Origin: Euborellia annulipes
Lineage: Eukaryota; Arthropoda; Insecta; Dermaptera; Anisolabididae
DNA length: 64,000 bases
Assembly: GCA_023213315.1 (NCBI GenBank)
Contig: JAKCPI010031603.1
Coordinates: 62,001 to 126,000, forward strand
Reading direction: 5' to 3'
In this document: one piece after another, positions 37,401 to 51,100 of the stretch
Layout of the letters: the number at the start of each line of letters is the position of its first letter
Position numbering within the stretch: the first letter of the stretch is position 1
Notes under the pieces: generated by a model
The model's database searches: none
What the model was told of the DNA's origin: nothing
The model's input: the letters and a program-made list of their open reading frames with translations, nothing else
Position numbers and translations under genes: made by a program

Positions 37401-40400
37401 TCTAATAAACTCTCCATCATCCCTTAGTGTTTTTTTTTTTTTTTTTTTGTTTGTTGGCGATATTGATTTTTTTTTGAATCGTAAAAAGTGTCGTTATACA
37501 AATACAGTTTGCAATATAACCTGTTTTTTTAGGTACTCGAGAAGGGCAGAATAGAGTGTTTTTTCTTCTCTCTTGACTATAATCCGGTAATTTTTCACTT
37601 GAGCAAACGGACACAATTACCGGGTGGTGTGAATCTACCGGGTGAGTGAAAAGAAGCAACGATTCGAGAGGGAATTAACATATTATTATAGGAAAATGAA
37701 GAGATGCAGCCGGACCCCCTGGGAGGCTGTAATTTGGACCCCCTGAGGAGAGAGCCGAGTGCTAAGGCCCCATGCCGTCCGTCCAGGCAACAACAACGCG
37801 ACGTTGCTGCCTTCTACCTGTCCCTTCTTCAGGCCCTTCGGGGATCAGAGCCGGGCTGTCTGCTCATCTCGCCCACCCACGCACACGCACACGCACAATA
37901 TATATGTCAATGGGATGGCGAGGGAAGAAACAAAACAAAACAAGATGATCATCATCATGATGATGAAACAAACAAAAAAAAAAAGAAGAGCTATACTATA
38001 TATTATTTAAAATTCTATTAATATTTATAATCTGGAATATATAGTCAAAGAAAAAAAACCACCCATTGACTTATTTATAATCATTCTGCATTTTCTTTTA
38101 AACTCACCAAGCTACTAAATTAAATATGAATAGTACATATTAATATAAATATTAACATAGTTTCAGGCTGACCGAGGTAATTTTTAATTTTTAACATTGA
38201 AAAAAAAAAAAAACTAAAAAAGTACATTAGTAAATTACTAGTACTCAAATTTTCCCAAAGACAAGACCTACACAATTTCTTATGCATACCGGAAATAGTT
38301 TACGAGTAGAATATATTTAAAATTTTAGAGAATTAGAAAAAAATTTGATGCACAGAACTTTCTCATATTTTTTTTGTAGAAAGTTGTTTTCTTGTGTGCT
38401 TGGCCCACCGGATTTTTTGGGCAGACATATATTTTATTTCCGGTAGTACGGTGTACATTAGAATTCAAAATGTAAAATTTATAAGAATAATTTTTATTTA
38501 TATCTTCTGGCCTCCTATCCTTCCTATTTACTAGAGTAAATGATTAAACATATTTCTCATTAAGGTAAGACATTAAACTGACATTTATTCATTGAATTGA
38601 TGACACGCCATGTCCAATCTGTCCCATTTTGTTTTGATTTTAATTATAATTAAAAAAAATCTGGTGTGACTGTCGCAAAGCACACGACTTTCTCTTACCT
38701 TCGGTAATCGAAAGTTGTATTCTGTTCTTGTCCCACCAGATTTTTTGTGTCGACATATATTTAGTTTCCGACAGTACAGTACGTTTGAATTCAAGATGTA
38801 AAATTTATAAGTATGGGAAAATATTTATATTTTGTTACCATAGCAACCATTTCACCTATCTTTCCTATGAAGTACAAGAGTAAAGAGTGCTTCAAACAAT
38901 TTGGAGAGCAAAATGAGAATATACATTTGAAAGAGCATCTAAAAAATAATTGATTTTTGAATTTTAATCAAAAGTCGTTAGAGTGAGAAAATCGAAAAAA
39001 AACTGAAAAAGTGCATCAGTAAAGTACTAGTACTCTTTAGCCGATTTTGATTAAAAGCTATTTTCACGCTCCCGGGGGGTGTATAACTTAAATATAAAAT
39101 TTCAGCTTCATAGCTCATTTCTTTCATGCTTAAAATTGAACACACACACACACACAGACAGACCATGTCGCGAAAACCACTTTTCTGGATTCAAGGGACC
39201 TCAAAACGTGTATATCCATCTAAATCTTGACATCGAATTTTTGACATGAATCCAATACTTTCTCTCTATATATATTAACATATATATAGAGGTAAGAGAA
39301 AGTAAAAAATTATTCAAACAAAATTTGTCTTTTTCTATGGGGAAAAATATTATGTGGTATATGAAATTAAGCAAGCTTTTTGGTGAAAAAAAACTTTAGG
39401 TTACCATTGGTAATTTATCGAGTCTTTTTTGAAACCGATAAGAATTTTAAATAAATGGTTTCGAGCTATTATGTCTATTTAAAAAGTTTTTTTTTTTTTT
39501 TGTTCACATTTGTATTATATAATTATAGACGTAATTACTACTCTCTTTACCTAGTTTCTTTTTCTTTATGCATTTGTCTTTTTTTTCCTTCTTCTCTCCC
39601 TTTTATATACATTATTTGTAGGGTCATATAAAAGACGATTATTTTCAATTTTCACGGATTAACATTTTTTCTTTCCGAGATTCTTTTCTTGAAAAAGTCA
39701 CTATGAATGTGAATAAATAAAAACGTCTAATAATTTAGGATCTTTTCTTTTACGAATGTTGGCATGCGTGTCTAAATTTTATATTTTCTTTTTTTTTCCT
39801 TTACCTGCTGCTCTTTTTGCTCCCCAAAGGAAAGGAGAGAGATTCTTTGTAATCGAAACGTCATCCCCCGATTTGCACGGCCCTCAGCAGCGCCATCCAT
39901 CCATTCTTATTGCATTGTCGTTCTTCTTCCGCGCGCAGCTTGAAGGCAAACTTTGTCTCACTTTACCACCACGGCAGATGTTAACGAGGTCTGTCTGACT
40001 ATGCTCTATAGATGTATAGGACAAAAGCAAAGTACCGGCAAATCTCCGACCCGGTTACCTGCCACTTCATTAGCCCACTTCACATCTCAATCCTAATCTT
40101 TTAAAAGATCTTTATTTATTTTTCTTGTATACAAGTTTTAAAACAATTATACGTTCAAATATTATGGGTGATGAAAATATTCAATTGATTTTTGTTAATC
40201 CTACTTTAAAAATTTAACTGCTTACTGATCGCTGCACATTATTTTTTAATGAACAGATTTTCAAGAAGGAGTAACCCCTTTCACTTCCAGATAGGAAGTG
40301 TAAATAATTTTTACTTTCTCTTACCTCTATATATACATGTATGTTAAATATATACAGTATATAGACTCTATATTATAGAGAGAGAGAGAGAGAGAGAGAG

Positions 40401-43400
40401 AACTTTATTATGGGCCATAGGCGAGTTCTCTACCTTCTGCTTCGTTCTAGGGGAATTTATGATATGGAATATTTGCTCTAAAGCCGGCCATTCACGATCG
40501 CTCCAAATGAATATCATCCATTCACTACACGACATTCATTTGTTTTTCCCCACTCATGGTCAGTTTTTAGAGTGACATCGCTGAAATGTGGACTGATGAA
40601 GCGATCGTGAATGGCCGGCGTAAAGATCTATTAATTCTATTGTTGGCAAATCGTATCAGGACTTGCTGACGAATGTGTTCCCATTCATTTAGAGTTTCGG
40701 CTTTCGGTTGGCCATCATCAGAAATCATGGCAAAAATATATGGACCGGCGACCTAATAAAGGAAGTCCGCCCGCCGCCAAAGTGTGGAGGACCTGGTTCG
40801 AGTGCAGGGGGCGCAATTTTGCTTAATCATAAGCAAAAACACATCTGGCAAATTTGCTATTTTAAACGATACGATCTTATTTAACAATATAATATCTACA
40901 AATTACAAAAATATTATTATAGTTTGTATATGAAGATGACCAAGCCTAGGTCGAAACTTTTGCACACAGTACTCAGTAAAAATTGTTTTTATTTTCTCAA
41001 CTTCGTTACCTATAACAAAGTTTCCTCGTAACTTCCGATTGAGCAATAATATAATTTCTACTTTGACTGTTTCTATTCTAATTATTCTAATTAATTGAGG
41101 CCTGATCCTGGAAAAAAGAAAATTGTTTTTATTTTCTTTCTAAAATTCAGTACAATATTATGACAAAAAGCTTTCTTTATTAAATATATACAATATTTAC
41201 TTTCCTCCTTTTTTTTTTTAAGTTCAAATACCTTAGAATTCCCCTCCTCGTGACTTGTGATAATTTAATTATAATTCCAAAACGTCTGATGATATTTTAC
41301 GCCATCTGATGGCATTAATTAAAAGTAATAATGACTTATTTTGATATGATTCTTTCTTTTTTTTTTTTATTTTGTTAATGGTATCTTAAAGCGTTGTTCT
41401 ATCTATAAATTTGAACAAATCAATTACTAGGCGGTCGTTTTTTTTTTATTTTTTTTTGTGAAGCCCCCCGGGGGGCGAAGCAAGCGCACGCGAGGTGTGA
41501 GGTCGGCGGGCGAAGCCTCTCATTTGGCCCCACCACAACATATAATCTGCCCGGCAACAACAACAAAAACAAAAACGCTGCCGGTGGGGAATAATTAAAA
41601 AAAGGGTTATCAGTTGGTTGGTTGGTTAGTTAATAGCCACGCAACTTCAAAGAGTTAAGGTTAAGTGAGGTCTTGTTTGATTATTAGACTCTTTGATGTA
41701 ATGAATATTAATAAATCATAATCCGGGAGAGATAGAAGAGGGGGGTAAAGTGTCTGTTTGTTTGCTCTTTATCATTATCTGCCACTAATTTTAAACTATT
41801 AACGGATTGAGACGTTTTTTTGCCTGACGGCATCGACTAAAATTATATTAATCCATTATACTTGGAATATACAGTGTTAAAGTAGCTCTTATAAAGTAGC
41901 ACTTATATAGGTCATAATATTTCAGTCATTATATAGCCATCTACTATAATTGCATATAATTATTCATTTATTATACTGTACTAGAATAATTTTTTTTTAT
42001 TTGCACTCTTGAAATTAATATTATGATGAAATGATAAAGTTATTAAAATTTTATTATAATAGAACATACACCTGCGAGGATAATCTACTTTATATGTTAT
42101 ATAATATTAATTTCTATGATAAATGTTTATATAATTATTTTTTTTTATCCTGAATTTACTCAGATAAATATCAATTGTTTACTTTCTCTTACCTCTATAG
42201 ACTATATATATATATATAGAAAGAAAGGTATTGGATTCATGTGAAAAATTAGATGTCGAGATTTCGATGGATATACACATTGAGTTTTGAGGTCACCTGA
42301 ATCCTAAAAAGTGGTTTTCCCAACATGGTCTGTGAAAATAAGCTTTTGATCAAAATCGGTCAAAAAGTACTAATACTTTACTGATGCACTTTTTCAGTTT
42401 TTTTTTTTTTTTTTTCTCAAAATTCGCTCCAATGATTTTGATTAAAATTCAAAAATCAATTATTTTTTAGATGCTCTTTATTGATATATTTTCATTTTGC
42501 CCTCAAATTTGTTTGAAGCACACTTATTCTTCATAGAAAAGACAGGAGAAATGATTGTCATAGTAATAAAATAAAAATATTTTTCCATGCTTATAAATTT
42601 TACAACTTGAATTCTAATATATCAGGGAAAACTAGATACGGGTATATGTCGACAAAAAAATCTGGTGTGACAAGCACTGAACACAACTTTCGATTAAGTT
42701 GTGTGCTGTGCGACCAGTCACACCAGATTTTTTAAAATTGTAATCAGTTTCATATAGAAAATGTATTCTTTATAGGATTATAATTGATTGTAATTTGAGA
42801 AGTTTATTCGATACTTGTTTTTTTTTTTTTTTTTTTTTTTTTTTGTTTATTAACTACACATGCGCATGTCTAATGAATGTCTCAATCTTGAAAACGAATG
42901 TTGTGATGATAGTGCCGCCGTTGCCGCCATTTAATTTATTTCGAATTGGCGTTTTATTCAGTTTTTATCTTCTTAAATTTCGAATTTGAATGGGAGACTT
43001 AAACAAATCCTGGCAGCCAAATGGCTTTTATGTAAATTTTATGACACGATAAAATTATCATCAAGTGGATATAAATATATTTCCGAAGGTGGGCAATAAT
43101 GCCACCGGCTGTTCCCCCCAAAAGAAACAAGCAATAAACAAGATGGCGCTCAAGAGAAATGGACATTTCGTTATCTGATTTAACAAATTAACACTTGAAG
43201 GTGCTTAATTAACGGACGACAACCTAAAAATTCGATATACAGGGTGTCTTTATTAGTCAGGAGCAACTTTTTAACGTAACGTATTGAATATGTATAAGTG
43301 TAAGCGTACTTTTAAACGGAAATACACTCCGCTATAAAAACAATTGACATTCATGTGGGGTAGATTATAAATAGTCATGAATCACAATCTTAGTGAATTT

Positions 43401-45144
43401 ATTTAAAATATCAAAGTAATAATCGTAAACATTAGTGAGCATTGAGAGTAATTTTTGATTTTTTTTTTTTTCAATTACTAGTAATTATTTCCCCTTTTTT
43501 AATTTAATCAATAACATTTTAAATCACTTTTATAATAAAAAAATTCGAATTTTTCTACGATATTAATCTACTATTTGAAAATAACGCTAAAATAACTAAG
43601 AGACTTCAACGCGCTATAATAAATTTTCAGTGTTTGGTCATTAAATAAAAATTAAATGATTAATTTTTAACAATTAATTAATAGCAAATAAATAAAGAAT
43701 TTTTACTTTCTCTTATATATATGGGAAAATATAAAGGGAAATTATTGCATTCACATCAAATATTCGATGTCGAGATATTGATAGAAATACACGTTTTGAA
43801 GACCCCCCGAGTCCAAAAAAGATGATTCCGCAAATCTGTGTTTGTTCAAAATAAATCTAGGACATGAACAACGAGATTAAAATAAATAAATAAATACTTG
43901 GATATTTAAATTTTATAAAAGTTGAGAGTTTCTTTTTTAAGTGTTTTGTTTTTAGAGAGCATTGAAAAGGACTGACTCCCTTGCCTTCAGAGTCAAATAG
44001 AGATATTATTCTCTCCACTCATATACGTAGCTATATATCACACACAAATAGACAAGTTCATAAGCAACACGTGTCAAGAAAAAAAAAAAAAATGAAAAAT
44101 ATTTCCAAATATTTATGACTTTTTTTTGGGCTTTTTTATGATTATGTTTATTGACAGAGAATATGCATTAATGATTTGAAAAACAATCCCTCATACTCAA
44201 GTTTTTTTTTTACCATTTTTCTATTAGTTTTTATTGGAAATAAAAAAAATAAAGCTAAGGTGAGAAAAGAAAAACGTGGTTAGGGTTCATTGAAAAAATT
44301 AAAAAAATATTTACTCAATAAAATCAGAAATGAAAAATTACACACAGACTCTTGAGTTAAATTAAAAAATTATTATACAACGTGATTTCAAAAAATAAAA
44401 TAGCTTATAGGCCAGTAAATTTAGGTGAAAAAAAATCTTTAAGCCCTTGATACCATTCGCCATCTTTATTACTTGCAATTATATCAAATTATTTTCAAAA
44501 AATTTAAAATATTTTAAAAAATGTTATTCTACCACAGAAATGACAAAATTTAATTTCAACTGACAATGACAAATAATGAGTTGAACAGATGAGAATTTTT
44601 TTTTATATATATACGCCCGACCCCTTAACGGGAAATCCGATAAAAATGACTCTCATTTTCTTAAGAGTTATTTTTTTAAGGATAACAATATTTAGTCACT
44701 CTGTCCATCCGTCTGTCCGTCTGTCTGTCTTCCCTCCCCCTACTCATCCTCCTCCTCCTCCTGCTTTTCTTCTTCTTCTGCGTCTTTATTTTTATGGCGA
44801 AAGAGTTGAAAATTTCTAAAAACAATATTTGCTATTCGATCATATATCAAGAAAATATTGGAGTCTAAAAGGGACATGAAAGATGAACAAACAGCGTGAA
44901 AAAAGAAGAAAAAAAAAACCAAGCAAGCAAGCCAAGCAACCATTTCCGGGTGAAGAGATTTCTTCTTCTATTTAACACACTTTGGAGAGGAAAAAAAAGA
45001 ACAAAGAAAAAACACATGAAAGATTTAACCGAAAAGAAGATATGAATCGGAAAAAATAAGAGTCTATGTGTAATTTCATTATTAATCAAGAGGAAATCAA
45101 TTTAAAGTTCTTTTTTTACTTACTCTTATCTATATACCTATATG

Positions 45145-45175
<31 letters not shown>

Positions 45176-48100
45176 GTGGGAAAGTTATTAGATTATATGA
45201 AAAATTCGATGTCAAGACTTTGATGGATATATATACGTTTTGAGGTCCCCTAAGTCCGAAAAAGTGGTTTTCGCAACATGGTCTGTCTGTCTGTGTGTAT
45301 GTGTGCCTGTGAACAAAATATCTCAAGAACGAAAAGAGCTAGGAGGTTGAAATTTTATTTTTAAGTTTGCCACCCCCATGGAACGTGACACGAAGCTTTT
45401 GAACAAAAGAATACTAGTACTTTACTGATGTACTTTTTCAGTTTTTTTCAATTTTCTCAAAAGAACTCTAACTCTAACGATTTTGATTCAAATTCATAAA
45501 TTAATTATTTTTTTAGATGCTCTTTAAAATGTATATTCTCATTTTGCTATTGAAATCTTTAGAAGCACATTTTACTCTTGTATTTCTTAGGAAAGAGGAA
45601 AAATGGTTGCCATGGTAACAAAGTATAATTATTTAAGGATGACTTTTCGGCCCCTTTCTAGCCATCTCGACACCAAGATATTGGGTCAAGTACAGAACAA
45701 AACTTTCAATCACGACCATATTTTTTTAGTTGCTTTCAAAGAGCACTGAATCGAATACAAAAAACCTTAAATTTCTACCTCATCGTCACTGAGTCAGTCA
45801 ATCAATCAGTCTTTAATTCAGGTTTATATAAGATTTGTTCGATTAAGTGTTCGAAAGCGCCCGGCGCATGCGCATTAAGGGGAATCCTATTGCTTTTCGT
45901 TACTGCGCATGTGAACTTCCCTATTACGTATGCGCCGGACGCTTAATCGAACAGACCTATTATCTAGATATATTATTTGTGAAATTATTATATATTATAG
46001 AAATATTTTTACATTTTCTCAAAATAATAATTAAATAATTGATTATATCAGATAAATATTAATTGTTTAAAATTTAAAAAAAAAATTACTTTTTTTTCTT
46101 CGACGATATTGTGGTATATATTATCGAGAATCGAAGCCAGAATTCTTGACAGGAGGTTCAAATCATCCGAACAATTTCCCCCTCCACTCGCCCTCCGCAT
46201 TATTGTCTGCCTGGAACCAGTTTTCAAATAATTTAATATTCTTTGGATAATATAATATTATATAATCGATTGATCGGACGGGGATCCCCCACCTGGGCTA
46301 ATGAATAATACGTATAAATAAATAAGAACGGAGATGAATGATTTAATGAATTGCTTAATTAAATAGCTTAACAAAAAAAGAAGAAGAGAGGGAATAAATA
46401 AATAAATAAATAAAAGAATTCGGTGTTCGAGCAAAGGTGGCGTGGGTTGTTTAATTAATACTCCCCCCCCCCCCTCTGTCCTGCCTGTTGTTGGCGGAAA
46501 GCCAAACGAAATTATTTATCGCTCTCCTCTATATTTAAATTTTTTTTTTTAAATCTCCCCCTCTCTCATTCAAAAGCAATTGCAATGAAATTTTATGTCT
46601 TCTTTAATCCAACTTCTGATATATTAATAACAACAATAATAATAATCATCTCTCGGGATTTTTTTTCTTAAAATTAGATTCAAATTAAAAAAATTTATAT
46701 TTTTAGATTATTTTTTTGTGAATATTTCAAAAAAAAAAAAAAACCGACCCCGAAGAAAATTTTTTTTATTAATAAATTAGATAAAGAATGTACGAATATA
46801 TTTTTAGTTATGAATATATAATTTTTGTTGTTGTGGCTTTGAAAGATGAATTATTTATTATTCGCCAAAGGGATATAGTTGAAAAGCGCGCATCTTTTTA
46901 ATTTCGCATCCGGCCCTAAAATACTTACTCTTATGAAAAAGAAAAAAAAAACTTTTAGTTCGGAAATCTGTTTGAAAAAAACTTAATCTATTAAATGGCG
47001 AAGTATTATTTATCTCTCTTTCTCTCTGTCTGTCTGCATTGAGGGCTGAATCCCTTTGTACTTTGAACAAATAGGGAGACTCAGACAGATGGCAGAAAAC
47101 TTTGTTGCAATTTAAAAAAAAAAAAACATGAAGACCCATATACTTTGATTGGAATATCTATATTTTGTGAATGATAAGCAACGTGAATTCTCATATTACT
47201 TTCTCTTACCTATATATGTTAATATATAGAGAGAAAGTATTGGATTCATGTCAAAAATTCGATGTCGAGATTCTGATGGATATACACGTTTTGAGGTCCC
47301 CTGCAGTGGGTGGAGTACGCGCCCGGGGCACAATACCTTTTAGCGCCCCTCCCCTCCATTCGAAAACCTTATGATATTATATGTAAAATATACAAAATTA
47401 TTATATTACCTTGCTAAATTTAAAATATATTTTCCAGAAATCAAATATAATAAAAATAAAAATTACCCAGCAATTTTTTGTTTTTCGGACCATTTGGCGC
47501 CCCTTTGTGAGTAGCGCCCGGGGCATGATAACCCCCCTTCCCCCCTCTCGCTACGCCACTGGTCCCCTGAATCCAAAAAAGTGGTTTTCGCAACATGGTC
47601 TGTCTGTGCTGTTTAAGCATGAATGAATTGAGCTATGAGGCTGAAATTTTATATAAGTTAAACATCCCCCGGGATCAAGAAAATAAGTATCGTCTAAAAT
47701 CTATATGGCTGTCAAAAAAATATTTAAAAAAAATGGATTATAGATAGGACATCCAAGCAGTCAATTGAAAATTTATTCGATTAAATAAATATATCGTGCA
47801 TATTATATTAAAATTGTTCACAATATTGACAGCATTAATTGAGCTAAATTAAAATTGTTTATAGACCCTATGGCCTCAGAAACCGAAAAAAAAAAAAATA
47901 ATAATCTTGAGCAATTGATTTCGGGTCCACGCACTTTAGTAGTAGTGTGTTAATCTTTCGTTTTTACAGTATTATTTATTTTATAAATAAATATTAAATT
48001 TTATTACACATATCATTTTTTCTAATCCGAACTTGGTGTGATTTAAAATAACAATATTTATAAAAAAATTTTACACGATTTTTTGAATTTTTTAAATCTT

Positions 48101-51100
48101 TTGCATTTAGTTTCATTCAATTTTATTTAAATTAAATTGATTTCTCGCTCAGGGGCCCACGTCTTGTGGGTACGTGGATGGCGACCACGAGCTGCCCGAG
48201 CTGGGACAGGCAGCCCTTCAGTTCTTTGTATGTCTGTCTCTTCCTTCCTCTTTTCAACAGACGTCAGACCTAACGACGGGCCTGTTCTATTTCTTCCGGT
48301 CGCAAAAACGAATGATAGGGTTGGAGAGAGAAAGTAAGGACCGCCGACCCCGCATCGTGGGAATGGGGCGAGGACAGAAGAAGAAGATTTAAATTGATAT
48401 CCATTTAAATTTTAAATAAATTTCTATTGCCCGTCTTTTATGGGTGTAACTAGGGAATTTGGCTGCCGGGCTGACTCAATTTTTCTTTGGGGCGCCGAGC
48501 CCTCTGGTTGGGGGGGGGCACGAGCCTTCTGGGGAGCCTTCCTAGTTACGCCCATACTGACTTGTAGCAATCATTAGCCCTTTGACCGTGACCTCTACCT
48601 CTGCTCTAAAAAATGTTTGAATGAAATTAAATTGTTCATATTAAAAATTCATATTTATTACTTTTCAAACTTGAAAGATTTATTATTAAATATATTTTTT
48701 TTAATCAGGATTATTTCGAATTGACTATCTTTGAGAAGGCAAAAAAAAAAAAAAAAAAAAACAGAAAGGAAGGAGGGGTGAAATCATATATCTTAAAGGT
48801 GTCGTCGCCTTTAGAAAACAAAAAGTCAATTATTTAGATAAGATAAAATAAAAGAGACAGACAGAACTGGAGAGAGAGAGACAGAGAGAAAGATTGGATA
48901 TGTGAGTCAAACAAAATGACTCATAAGTAAAAAAAAATATATATATATTTATAGTGGCGGAATTTCGAAATGACAAAATGCTCTCATTTGATTCCTGCAA
49001 TCGATGTTAAATTTTCGTTTATTATAAAAGGCAAAAAAGAAAAAAAATAAATTACAGGGATTCCCTGATCTTCCTTACTCATAAGAGTACAATTTATATT
49101 ACTTTCCAATACTCAACTTCTCAGAAATTATTATAATAAAAAAGTTTTTCTAAAATAAACAATGAGTAATAGTATTTATTTTTACTTGTTATATTTTTAA
49201 AGGATACAGGTTTTACCTGAATTGCAAAATAAAATAATCACATGTTACGCTTATTTTAAACATTTCTATTTTAATAAAAAGTGGTCCAAAATTTATTCTA
49301 CTAGGGCTCTAATAAATAATACTAGCTGATAGTGCGAAATATTAATACTTAGCGTTATCTCTGATGTGCAGTTTTCATTTATTATCTAAATTTTTAATTT
49401 TATATTCAACAAATAAAAATAATAAACATGCTCAAAAATAAATAATTTAACTCCCCGGATGCCCTCGGGCTTGGCGTAGTTGGCAGTGCGCCTGCCTTGT
49501 TTACCAAGGATCGAAGGTTCGGATCCCAGGCAGTCCGATGATTTTATTTAAACCATTTGGATACCAAATGGCTTAAATAAGAATGCCTGGACCCCAATAT
49601 ACCATTGTATATATATTCATAATAATGGTTATCGTAAAAGTCTTACTATGGCCAGAGTTGCCGAAAAGACTGTGTGAATGTGTGTGTGAGTGTGAATGGA
49701 AAAAAACTCCCCCGGGTCTTGGTGTGGTGGTAGCATGTCATTTGTACCAAGGGTCGCGGGTTCGCATCCTGTTCCATGCGACAAAAATTGATTTCAAGTG
49801 AATTCAGCTTACCAATAAATTTGAACTGAAACTAGAGACCATGGAGGCCGAAAAAGAAAATAAAAATTAAAAAAAATTTAATAATAAAATTAAAAATAAT
49901 TAAATGAATACAATCTCTGAAATGAAGAGGAAAGCAGCCAGGTAGGATGCCTCAATGTTAAATCAAACTCCTTTAATACAAAACGTTTCGGCCAATTTTA
50001 TTGTGCCATCTTCAGTTATATAAAAACTTTTTAAAGAATAGAGTTGTCTAATACTCTGTCCATAACAAGTCATTTACAATTGTCCATGTATATAACATTG
50101 TAAATATACTACTGTATTTGAAAATATAATGTACCTTGTAGAGAAGCGAATTTCGAAATGAAGACACATATCATATTTACATTGTTATATATCAATACAT
50201 AGAGAATTAAAAATAACTGGATTATGGACAGATTTGTTAAACAACTCTATTCTTTAAAAACTCTTATACAACTGAAGATGGCGCAATAAAATTGGCCGAA
50301 ACGTTTTGTATTAAAGGGGTTTGATTTAACAAAAGAGGGCTTCATACCTGGCTGCATTCCTCTTCATTTCAGCGATTGAGCTTTACAGTGCCATCTTCTT
50401 CATTAATTAATTAAAATACAATTATTATTGCATCATAAAAATTAAGAATATTCTAATTAAGCGATATTTAATTAGAGTTCCAACTGCAATATCTTTTACT
50501 AAACCTATGGGTTATATGTTTTTCTAGATTTATTTATCTACACCAACTCTTAACGCCTTTTATTCTTCTTTCCCATCTCTTCCCATCTTAATCGCAATTT
50601 AATCACTTCTAAGACGCAATAAGTGAATGCGCTTATATTGCTACTTGGCCGGTCTCCTCATCTATTCTCAAGTCGTTTTTTTTTATCTTAGCTTCACACC
50701 ATATCAATAGAATCTCAACTTTACGTCTAGATAACAACCTTGAAGGGATGTAATAAATAGTAATCTTTGTCTGGCTTTTATTCTACTGGTGGCGTCAAAA
50801 TGTCGATGAGTACTGACCTTTATCAACGATTTTGCCGAAGAGGTTCTTGCCTCGAAGGAAGTTCTTGGTTGTGCAGTTCCACCGTCGATGTCGGAATTGA
50901 AACTGACACTCAAGGATGGCCTGATTAGCGCCCCTGGCTATAGCCGAAAGAACATCCCGATGTTCGCGTACTAGCCGATTCTGTTTCTTTCGTAGTGAAT
51001 TCATCACAGGCGATTCCAAACCCGGTGAATATGGCAGCAGGTTGTTCGGTTCGCCTGATTTGGCAATCCCCCTGTACACAATCGAATTAAACATCATGAA

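Larger units (their letters stand above)
28940..50817 (-). other. Wnt1 intron 2 (21.9 kb)
   Basis: GT-AG intron in phase 1, the largest of the three. It holds SINE families A, C and D, most family E copies, three hAT-like MITEs, foldback elements, a mariner fragment and a LINE 3' end. GC-richer unique islands are at 37.69-37.88, 39.81-40.08, 41.46-41.58 and 43.08-43.24 kb. I see nothing recognisable in 30.45-31.55, 32.6-33.85, 35.0-36.29 (except a G-rich patch near 36.03 kb), 41.6-42.17, 43.9-45.1, 46.0-47.2 and 48.6-49.45 kb beyond AT-rich and low-complexity DNA. Confidence 0.9.

Noticed and set aside
22625..48392. Recurrent frames reading [13 protein letters not shown] or [11 protein letters not shown] in family D copies
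   Set aside because: They recur because the repeat recurs; two frames are open in parallel, both are broken by indels between copies, and target duplications show a short retroposon rather than an exon.
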